Source of the DNA: Acidobacteria bacterium UBA6911
Lineage (GTDB): Bacteria; Acidobacteriota; UBA6911
DNA: 17,764 nt
Assembly (NCBI GenBank): GCA_002451015.1
Contig: DKBB01000067.1
Span: forward strand, 1,828-19,591
Direction: 5' to 3'
Part shown: in pieces, positions 8,940 to 14,668 of the stretch
Position numbering within the stretch: position 1 is the first letter of the stretch
How the letters are laid out: every line of letters begins with the position of its first letter
The notes under the pieces: generated by a model
What the model was told of the DNA's origin: nothing
The model's input: the letters and a program-made list of their open reading frames with translations, nothing else
Databases searched by the model: none
Position numbers and translations under genes: made by a program

Positions 8940-9648
8940 AGAATCGGTGGCAATCAAGTCACGCAGAGTGCGGGATATGTTCGGCGCGATTGCGGGCCGG
9001 TACGACTTTTTAAACCACTTTCTCTCGGCAAACATAGATCGTCGCTGGAGAAAAATATGCGTGCGTGAAATCGAAAGAAGAAACAGGGTCCTGAATCCCA
9101 AAATTCTGGACGTCGGTTGCGGGACTGCGGATCTCTCGATCGCATTCTCCAGGTTGGGCGCGGTCGTCGGCTGTGATTTCTGCTATCCCATGCTCCGTAT
9201 CGGAGCGGGGAAGATTGCAAAAGGCACGTATCCCAATAAAGTGCTTTTAATAGGGGCGGATGCCCTGGATCTGCCTTTTGCGGATGCGTCCTTCGATATC
9301 ATCGTTTCCGCGTTTGTCTTAAGGAACCTAGCGGACATTGGAGCGGGATTTCGGGAGGCTCGTCGGGTCCTGCGCCCGGGCGGTCTTCTGGGGATCCTGG
9401 ATTTCGGTATGCCGCGAACCCCGGTTCTGGCGCCTTTCTACCGGATTTATTTCCAGAAGATCCTGCCGTGGATCGGAAATATAATATCCGGCGTGGAGGG
9501 GCCGTACGGATATTTACCGGACAGTGTGCAGGCGTTTCCTACGGTTGAAAAATTAAAGGATTTGGCCGAGGGAGCCGGCTACCGAAACGTGGATTACAAA
9601 CTGCTGACCGGTGGTATTGCAATTCTTCTTGTCGGCAAAGCGAAGTGA
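8932..9648 (+). CDS. ubiE: Demethylmenaquinone methyltransferase (MenG/UbiE family)
   Basis: This is a class I SAM-dependent methyltransferase that methylates the quinone ring in the last step of menaquinone synthesis; family members can also act in ubiquinone synthesis. It is 238 residues long. The N-terminal FGAIAGRYDFLNHFLS segment is the UbiE signature. SAM-binding motif I is LDVGCGTADLS (59-69), with Asp82 at the end of the next strand. The ADALDLPFADASFD and RVLRPGG motifs follow, and the C-terminal YGYLPDSVQAFP is the second UbiE signature. The start is GTG at 8932, preceded by GAGG at 8922-8925, and overlaps the aroB stop. With complex I nearby and aroB upstream, a menaquinone role is most likely. 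The substrate cannot be proved from sequence. Confidence 0.93.
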   Translation: MDKESVAIKSRRVRDMFGAIAGRYDFLNHFLSANIDRRWRKICVREIERRNRVLNPKILDVGCGTADLSIAFSRLGAVVGCDFCYPMLRIGAGKIAKGTYPNKVLLIGADALDLPFADASFDIIVSAFVLRNLADIGAGFREARRVLRPGGLLGILDFGMPRTPVLAPFYRIYFQKILPWIGNIISGVEGPYGYLPDSVQAFPTVEKLKDLAEGAGYRNVDYKLLTGGIAILLVGKAK

Positions 9649-9704
9649 GAGAGATGTCCTGAATTTTCCCCCGGTGCTTTTGTTCATGACATGCCGGAGA
9701 TTCG

Positions 9705-9730
9705 CCGGAAGTATTCCGGTTCTGTTTTTC
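9705..9730 (+). terminator. Probable Rho-independent terminator of aroB-ubiE
   Basis: A perfect 6-bp stem CCGGAA/TTCCGG with loop GTA (9705-9719) is followed by a T-rich tail, TTCTGTTTTTC. It lies 57 bp after the ubiE stop. The stem is short but the tail is good. Confidence 0.55.
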
Positions 9731-9755
9731 CTCTAACAGGTATCTTTAAATCTAT

Positions 9756-9777
9756 CCTACCTCCCCAGGGGGGTAGG
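9756..9777. other. 22-bp GC-rich near-palindrome, terminator or operator-like
   Basis: The halves are CCTACCTCCCC and AGGGGGGTAGG, which mirror each other except at two positions. It sits between convergent genes (ubiE on plus, the coiled-coil gene on minus), where a bidirectional terminator is the simplest explanation, but T tracts on both sides are weak. The C-run/G-run core framed by TAC/GTA resembles operators of the CsoR/RcnR metal-sensor family. No regulated promoter or metal gene is adjacent, so that reading is speculative. Confidence 0.4.
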
Positions 9778-9880
9778 GCATTTTACTGAATTACCGCCGC
9801 TGCGACATCTTGCAAAAGGCCTCTTCTTCCCGGTCGCAGGTTTGAGCCGTGTACTCCTTGCTTGATTTTTGGGAACCTCT

Positions 9881-10465
9881 TTATCTTAGCCAACCCGGCA
9901 GCGCTCCGCTTTTGCGCGCTTCCTTTTGCAGGTCCTCAAGCTCTTCTTTGGCTTTGGCCAGGTTCTCTTTGTTCAGATCCTGTTCGTAATAAGTCTTCTG
10001 GATTTCTCTTTGGACCGATTCCTGACGGAATCCGTCGCCGGCATTATAAAACTGTGTCTGGAGTTCATTCAGTTTCAGTGTGAGAATATTGGCCTCATCT
10101 TCCAGATCTTTCACTTTTTTATGCGCATTGGTCATGGTTTCACGCCAAAAGCTTTCCGGTCTGCCCATAAAATCAACCGGTTCATCCGGATCGATCTCCT
10201 TGTCAATTTTCGACGGTTCGGCGTCCCCTTCCTTACTTTCGGATTCCTTATTTTTGGATGGAAGTGAAATTGGACTAATTGTGGAAACGGACCCGCCGGA
10301 GTATTCGGAAATTTTGTCGTTTGTGATTATCTCGGGCGCCTCGTCTATCTGTTCCCGGCGTTGTTTTTCCTTGTTTGCAATATCCGCCAGCGATTGGGCA
10401 TACGCTGTTGCAGCAATCGCTATGCATATTGCTGCGGAAAAAATTGCGGTGGTAAATTTCATCAT
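9881..10465 (-). CDS. Secreted coiled-coil protein of unknown function
   Basis: I do not recognise a named family. The 194-residue product starts with a clear Sec signal peptide: a short basic start, a hydrophobic core over residues 5-20, and a likely cut after AYA at about 23. The mature N-terminus SLADIANKEKQRREQI is charged. A linker of Ser, Glu, Asp and Lys (about 45-95) follows, then an Arg/Trp segment (GRPESFWRETM). A long heptad-like helix runs over about 108-185 (KVKDLEDEANILTLKLNEL, then ENLAKAKEELEDLQKEARK), ending in GALPGWLR. No Cys is present in the mature part. GAGG lies six bases before ATG 10465. The gene follows the pilin genes by 88 bp in the same direction, so a link to the pilus or envelope is possible but unproven. 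Confidence 0.8.
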   Translation of the reverse strand: MMKFTTAIFSAAICIAIAATAYAQSLADIANKEKQRREQIDEAPEIITNDKISEYSGGSVSTISPISLPSKNKESESKEGDAEPSKIDKEIDPDEPVDFMGRPESFWRETMTNAHKKVKDLEDEANILTLKLNELQTQFYNAGDGFRQESVQREIQKTYYEQDLNKENLAKAKEELEDLQKEARKSGALPGWLR

Positions 10466-10553
10466 CGGACACCTCGCATTTATAATATTTTCGGCTTTTT
10501 AGGGGTCCATCAACAGTTTTTTTTATAAAAGCGGCCCAAATTTGTGGAACTTT

Positions 10554-11246
10554 TCAGGTCCGGATGAGGATCGCACTCTCCAGTTGAACCCCGAACCGTT
10601 TTCCTGTAAGCGGATCCTTTCTAAGACCTGTACCAGTTAAATTTACAGTGATTTTTCGAACAAGGCTACCTGAGTTGGTAGGATTTCCATCGGCATCAAA
10701 ATATTTCAGAGAAAGATGTGTAATATTTTCGGCAATAATCTGAGCCGGGCCGTTTCTTGAAATCACTTCAAGCCTCTTTTTGTTACTATTATAGCGTATG
10801 GAAATGTTTTCCCAAGAATCATTTATGTCCCCGTCCGGATCTCCTTTATCCCGGTCGCCGGAACCGGTTATGTCCGATCGTATGCGTACTTCCGTGGGGC
10901 TGACGATGGATATCGCTTCAAATCCTGTTTGGTGAGGATCGTTTCCTGCCTGTCGAATGCATCCTTCCACTAACCGGAGGGCGTTTCGAGTATTATCGAC
11001 GACAGCCTGAACTTCAGCCTGGCAAGAGGCTGTTTGCTGGATTCGATTCAGAGCACCGAATACGGCCTGGGAAATGACAAGCAGGATCACGGCCGATATT
11101 AACAATTCCACCAGCGAGAATCCGGATTCGTCGGTTGCGCCGCATTTCCTGAACGGTTTCACCGTATCAGTAAAATTGGGTGCCCCGCCGGCTGAAATGT
11201 CATTTAAAAATATATCAGGATTGGACTTAAGGGTTTCACTGATCAT
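10554..11246 (-). CDS. PilW-like minor pilin / prepilin-type N-terminal methylation protein
   Basis: This is a type IV pilin-like protein, 230 residues. The class III prepilin signal is at 42-60: Gly42 (cleavage), Phe43, Glu47, in ESGFSLVELLISAVILLVIS. It is followed by a hydrophobic helix and a globular domain typical of PilW/GspJ-type minor pilins (RNALRLVEGCIRQAGNDP; later VRKITVNLTGTG). The leader before the cleavage site is 42 residues, longer than usual, yet ATG 11246 has a good GGAG (11256-11253) with a 6-nt gap. The start also overlaps the upstream pilV-like stop (ATGA), so both start and coupling are well supported. It likely helps prime pilus or pseudopilus assembly and needs prepilin peptidase. 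No PilX or PilY1 gene follows. Confidence 0.85.
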   Translation of the reverse strand: MISETLKSNPDIFLNDISAGGAPNFTDTVKPFRKCGATDESGFSLVELLISAVILLVISQAVFGALNRIQQTASCQAEVQAVVDNTRNALRLVEGCIRQAGNDPHQTGFEAISIVSPTEVRIRSDITGSGDRDKGDPDGDINDSWENISIRYNSNKKRLEVISRNGPAQIIAENITHLSLKYFDADGNPTNSGSLVRKITVNLTGTGLRKDPLTGKRFGVQLESAILIRT

Positions 11247-11722
11247 CGCATTCTCCGATGGAAAACGGTTGTGACGTTGAGGATTTTGTTGAAGGGAGGC
11301 CGATAATTCACGGTTCCTCCTGCCAGTACCGGTGTCACTGTAACCCGGACACGCCTGGCATCCAGAATTTTTTCAGGCCTTGGATCCTGAACAGTTTCCA
11401 CAATCCATACCATCTGAAAACGGTTTAATTCACTGCCGTCATCCGGGTTTATTACTCTTATCTCTTCCGGTCCGTGTTTTCCGGGAAGTACATTCCGGAG
11501 GGAAGGATTCTTTGAATATTCATCCGAGAGAGATTCCAGCTTGTTCATAGCTGAGATGACCGCCGTTTCTTTTGAACGTGCAAGAGACGAGGCGCTCATC
11601 GCAAGATAAATGAGCTGGCACGCCGCCAGCAGCCCGACGGTTGCCAGCGCCGTAGCCATCAGAACTTCTATCAGGCTGAATCCTCGTTCATTATGTCGGT
11701 TCAGGAGTTGTTTTCTGCGCAT
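11243..11722 (-). CDS. PilV-like minor pilin / prepilin-type N-terminal methylation protein
   Basis: This is a 159-residue pilin-like protein. The basic leader MRRKQLLNRHNERG is followed by the cleavage site G14/F15, Glu19 and the hydrophobic helix SLIEVLMATALATVGLLAACQ. A short globular domain follows, with VRVTVTPVLAGG near the end, as in PilV/GspI-type proteins. The start is ATG 11722 because GGAGG (11735-11731) sits eight bases upstream. The reading frame stays open far upstream, but that part is antisense to trpD. The stop overlaps the start of the pilW-like gene by four bases. The neighbouring fimT-like gene in the same direction is separated by trpD on the other strand. Confidence 0.85.
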   Translation of the reverse strand: MRRKQLLNRHNERGFSLIEVLMATALATVGLLAACQLIYLAMSASSLARSKETAVISAMNKLESLSDEYSKNPSLRNVLPGKHGPEEIRVINPDDGSELNRFQMVWIVETVQDPRPEKILDARRVRVTVTPVLAGGTVNYRPPFNKILNVTTVFHRRMR

Positions 11723-11730
11723 ACTTAATT

Positions 11731-11735
11731 CCTCC
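11731..11735 (-). promoter_or_regulatory. Ribosome binding site deciding the pilV-like start
   Basis: GGAGG on the minus strand lies eight bases before ATG 11722. It overlaps the alternative ATG at 11737, which has no ribosome site of its own, so the inner ATG is preferred. Confidence 0.7.
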
Positions 11736-11887
11736 ATCGCTTTAGCGTAACAGGGAGATCTTTGCGGGTTAAGGAGCAATCCGGATTTACAGGCAGACGT
11801 ATATTTTACTTCTTTATTTGTTAAGGATAATTCGCGATAATTCAGGATCGATAAACATGGCCAAATTAACCGGGTAAACGGGTTGAA

Positions 11888-12952
11888 ATGAATATCACCG
11901 AAGGCATTAGAAAGGTTGTTGAAGGGCAGCATCTCGGCCGTTCTGAAGCGGAATCCCTCATGGACGAAATCATGAACGGAAAGGCTACCGATGCACAGAT
12001 CGCTTCGTTCCTCACAGCTCTTCGTATGAAATGCGAGACCGTGGATGAACTCATAGGTTTCGCTAAGATTATTCGCGCAAAGGTGTCTCCCATCCGACCT
12101 CGGTTTGCGGAAGAGACGTCCTTTGCCGGCCAGGATCGGAACGTACTTGTCGATACCTGCGGTACGGGAGGGGATGCGTCCGGGACGTTTAATATTTCCA
12201 CTGCAGCCGCTTTTGTTGTGGCCGGTGCGGGGATTCGAGTCGCCAAACATGGGAATCGAAGCGTTTCCAGCTTGTGCGGAAGTGCGGACGTTATTGAAGC
12301 CCTCGGTATAAGTCTGGATTTGACGCCGGATGATATCGCCCGCTGTATCGAGGAGACCGGGATCGGCTTTCTTTATGCCCCTCTTTTGCATGATGCGATG
12401 CGCTACGTTGTTCATGCCCGTCGGGAGATGAAAATCAGAACCGTGTTTAATCTTCTCGGCCCTATCTGCAATCCCGCCAGGGCCAATGCCCAGGTGATCG
12501 GAGTCTATAACGAGGAACTCACTGAAATCATGGCCCAGGTTTTGTGCGAGCTCGGAACCGAACGCGCTTTTGTTGTCCATGGATCGGACGGTCTTGACGA
12601 AATCACCATAAGCGGTGAAAGCAAGATATCTGAAGTGCGAAACGGGGAAGTCCGTAACTATTACGTTACTCCGGAAGATTTTGGGATTCAGCGCGCTCCT
12701 ATCGATGAAATATTGGGAGGAGATGCCCGGCAGAATGCGGAGATCATTCGCCATGTTCTTTCGGATGGAGGCGGCACCAGGCAGGATGTCGTTCTTTTGA
12801 ACGCTGCCGCGGGAGTTGTAGTGGGCGGAAAAGCGAAAAACATGCAGGAAGGCGTCCAGCTTGCCCGTGAATCGGTCCGTTCCGGGAGTGCCATGGCCTG
12901 TCTCCAAAAACTTGTCGAATTTACGCAACGATTGGCTGCCCCATCGAACTAA
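11888..12952 (+). CDS. trpD: Anthranilate phosphoribosyltransferase (TrpD)
   Basis: This is the tryptophan biosynthesis enzyme that transfers phosphoribosyl from PRPP to anthranilate, in the cytoplasm. Its 354 residues are near the family norm. Signature motifs are VDTCGTGGDASGTFNIST (glycine-rich PRPP loop, 88-105), VAKHGNRSVSSLCGSADV (118-135), RTVFNLLGPICNPA (184-197), and VVHGSDGLDEIT. The N-terminal helical domain (LGRSEAESLMDEIMNGKATDAQIASFL) is also typical. ATG 11888 has no clear Shine-Dalgarno sequence. It stands alone: no other trp genes are near, and it lies on the opposite strand inside a run of pilin genes. A palindromic repeat begins five bases after its stop and may end transcription. 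Confidence 0.97.
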   Translation: MNITEGIRKVVEGQHLGRSEAESLMDEIMNGKATDAQIASFLTALRMKCETVDELIGFAKIIRAKVSPIRPRFAEETSFAGQDRNVLVDTCGTGGDASGTFNISTAAAFVVAGAGIRVAKHGNRSVSSLCGSADVIEALGISLDLTPDDIARCIEETGIGFLYAPLLHDAMRYVVHARREMKIRTVFNLLGPICNPARANAQVIGVYNEELTEIMAQVLCELGTERAFVVHGSDGLDEITISGESKISEVRNGEVRNYYVTPEDFGIQRAPIDEILGGDARQNAEIIRHVLSDGGGTRQDVVLLNAAAGVVVGGKAKNMQEGVQLARESVRSGSAMACLQKLVEFTQRLAAPSN

Positions 12953-12956
12953 GATA

Positions 12957-13072
12957 ACGTTGCAGGTTGAACGGTACCGGTTGAAAACCAAAAGATCGTT
13001 GAATGTTTTAAACAAAGGCGTTGTGGAACGTTATAGACCACATTTGCGCTCAAAACCGTTGTAACCTGCAAC
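12957..13072. repeat. AACGTT-type palindromic repeat element (copy B)
   Basis: This element fills the gap between the convergent trpD and fimT-like genes. The outer arms are a perfect 10-bp inverted repeat, GTTGCAGGTT (12959-12968) and AACCTGCAAC (13063-13072). The pairing continues inward with AACGGT/ACCGTT after small gaps. The interior 12984-13036 matches 6464-6519 of copy A (AAAACCA, AAAGATCGTTGAA, CAAAG, GGAACGTTA in order). No open gene lies within it. It could form a large cruciform or act as a bidirectional terminator. Confidence 0.7.
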
Positions 13073-13078
13073 AAAGCT

Positions 13079-13522
13079 TTAGTTTCTTTTGATCCTGATT
13101 CTTCCTCCCGGATTTACGACGATTGAGTAGGAACCAGCGTTCGCACGGATAACATAGGTCCCGGCGGGCACCGCATTCCCGTGCGGATAAAAGCGAAGGG
13201 AACGTGCTGGATGGGATTCGATCCGCACGCCATCCGGCAACCGGCGGTCGGAATTCACATATTTTTCACCGCTTTCGGTATCGATCCAACAATACCGGTT
13301 GCCGTCATTAGAGACTTCAAAAAGGATGGGGGCGTTTGAAGAAATAGCCTGGGCTCTTCCCCAGCGCAGTGAGGATTCTACCGAACAGGCACATCCCCAT
13401 AACGTCCATTCCTGCTGCAGGCGGTTCAGGCCGGGAACCGATAGAGCCAGCATAACAGCGGAACAGCACAGGACGATCAGGCACTCTAAAAGGCTGTAGC
13501 CGCTTCTTTCCCCTGAGTTCAT
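13079..13522 (-). CDS. FimT/GspH-like minor pseudopilin
   Basis: This is a 147-residue protein with a short leader MNSGERSG and the prepilin cut at G8/Y9. Tyr replaces the usual Phe as first mature residue, and Glu13 (mature position 5) is kept. The hydrophobic helix SLLECLIVLCCSAVMLALSV contains three Cys, unusual for this helix. The rest is the beta-rich FimT/GspH fold, with ARSLRFYPHGNAVPAGTYVI and a C-terminal VNPGGRIRIKRN that is common in FimT proteins. ATG 13522 has an AAAGG directly upstream with very short spacing. It lies between palindromic repeats on both sides, apart from the pilV- and pilW-like genes it would normally adjoin. Confidence 0.85.
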   Translation of the reverse strand: MNSGERSGYSLLECLIVLCCSAVMLALSVPGLNRLQQEWTLWGCACSVESSLRWGRAQAISSNAPILFEVSNDGNRYCWIDTESGEKYVNSDRRLPDGVRIESHPARSLRFYPHGNAVPAGTYVIRANAGSYSIVVNPGGRIRIKRN

Positions 13523-13588
13523 ACCTTTATAACTGGGAAATTTCGGAATGAGCGAAAAAATGAGTATGGAAAATTAATGTGTAGGTAA

Positions 13589-13724
13589 CGTTAAAACGTT
13601 CAACGTCTCACGTTCGACCTGAAACGTCCGACGAGGAACGACCGGTAGGAATAAAAAAACTTCAATAGCAGACCTTTCCGCTTTCACGTTCGATGTTCGA
13701 GGTTTGAGGTTGAACGTCTTAACG
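13589..13724. repeat. AACGTT-type palindromic repeat element (copy C)
   Basis: The arms CGTTAAAACGTTCAAC (13589-13604) and GTTGAACGTCTTAACG (13709-13724) are inverted copies matching at 15 of 16 positions. Further related words (CACGTTCGA, GAAACGTCC, GAGGTTTGAGGTT) fill the space between. The element lies in the pilD-fimT gap, downstream of the pilD stop, and contains no gene. Confidence 0.7.
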
Positions 13725-13743
13725 CTCGGGATTTTCAACGGTT

Positions 13744-14577
13744 TTATGATGGAAGATACCAGGTCAGGAAGGGCAGCCCGTAAAAGAGCGCCAGCGCAGA
13801 GCCGATGCCCAGGAATACGCCGAAGGGAAGTTTGGCTTGAAGGTTCTGTTTGTGAAAAACGATGAGATAAATGCCAGCCAGGAGACCCAGGCACGAGCCG
13901 GTGAAGATGGTAAAGAAGGTTAAACGCCATCCGAGAAATGCGCCGACCATGGCCATCATTTTGATGTCGCCCATTCCCAGTCCCTGCCGTTTACGGAGTT
14001 TCTGATAGCCGAGTCCAACAACCAGAAGAATTCCTCCGCCTATGGCAGCGCCTGAAATGGAACCCGCCCACGGCAGGACGGTTTGGGCTGTCTGATATTC
14101 GAAAAGGCCGGCTATCCTCACTGAGAGTCCGTCCATGTAAACGGTAGGATCCTGAAAAGGGCTGAGCAGGATTCCCGCCAGCGTTCCCGGCAGGGTCAGG
14201 ACGTTGGGAAGGATGCGATGATGAAAATCGGTAAAAATGAGGATGATCGTAACCGAAAGAAAAAGGGTATTCACGTATGTGGGCGGGGCGAAATTCCACT
14301 GCAGTCCGCAAACGAGAAAGGCTGCTCCGGTCAACAGCTCAACAAAAGGATACTGAAAAGAAATCGGGGTTTTGCAAAAACGGCATTTACCCCGCAGAAG
14401 GATCCAGGAAAGGACCGGGATGTTGTCGTAAAACGGGATTTGTGTGCCGCACCGGGTGCAACTGGAACGGGGAAAAACAATCGATTTTCTCAGAGGTATC
14501 CGGTAAATGCAGACGTTCAGGAAACTCCCGATAATAAGACCCAGCAGCGTATACGATGATAGGAGCATTAATTGCAT
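13744..14577 (-). CDS. pilD: Prepilin peptidase / N-methyltransferase (PilD family)
   Basis: This is an inner-membrane aspartic protease (A24 family) that cuts prepilin leaders after Gly and methylates the new N-terminus. From ATG 14577 it is 277 residues long. The N-terminal domain has LIIGSFLNVCIYRIP and two zinc-type pairs, Cys40/Cys43 and Cys65/Cys68, which mark the bifunctional form with the methylase domain. The catalytic aspartates are Asp117 in FTDFHHRILPN and Asp204 in GLGMGDIKMM. About eight hydrophobic segments are present. A TTG-initiated extension to 14655 is rejected because it begins inside a hairpin. ATG 14568 is an alternative start. It is encoded just upstream of the three pilin-like genes it would process. 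Confidence 0.92.
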   Translation of the reverse strand: MQLMLLSSYTLLGLIIGSFLNVCIYRIPLRKSIVFPRSSCTRCGTQIPFYDNIPVLSWILLRGKCRFCKTPISFQYPFVELLTGAAFLVCGLQWNFAPPTYVNTLFLSVTIILIFTDFHHRILPNVLTLPGTLAGILLSPFQDPTVYMDGLSVRIAGLFEYQTAQTVLPWAGSISGAAIGGGILLVVGLGYQKLRKRQGLGMGDIKMMAMVGAFLGWRLTFFTIFTGSCLGLLAGIYLIVFHKQNLQAKLPFGVFLGIGSALALFYGLPFLTWYLPS

Positions 14578-14621
14578 CCGGCTATTGTAAATGATTGAAG
14601 ATAAAAAATTGAAGATTAAAG

Positions 14622-14656
14622 ATTGGGATTCAGAATCCGAGATTCTGAATCCCAAT
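14622..14656 (-). terminator. Long perfect hairpin, probable terminator of the TolC-like gene
   Basis: A perfect 16-bp inverted repeat, ATTGGGATTCAGAATC and GATTCTGAATCCCAAT, is separated by only three bases (CGA). It starts 12 bases after the TolC-like stop. In the minus direction it is followed by TCTTTAATC and, further on, a run of six T. A short direct repeat ATTGAAGAT (14594-14602 and 14608-14616) lies next to it. It could also be a mobile palindrome. Confidence 0.6.
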
Positions 14657-14668
14657 TTATGGAATGAG

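Noticed and set aside
9800..9839. tRNA-like or structured RNA suggested by CTGCGAC/GTCGCAG arms
   Set aside because: No cloverleaf arms or anticodon stem could be formed; only one 7-bp long-range stem.
11857..11877. Six-codon leader peptide before trpD
   Set aside because: It contains no Trp codons and no attenuator hairpins follow; probably chance.
11243..13015. A 590-codon open frame on the minus strand covering pilV and all of trpD antisense
   Set aside because: Only the last 159 codons form a pilin-like protein. The upstream part is antisense to a complete trpD with all motifs, and a strong ribosome site marks the start at 11722.
14578..14655. TTG-initiated 26-residue extension of the prepilin peptidase
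   Set aside because: It starts inside the 16-bp hairpin and encodes a low-complexity, non-conserved stretch; ATG 14577 begins at the first membrane helix.
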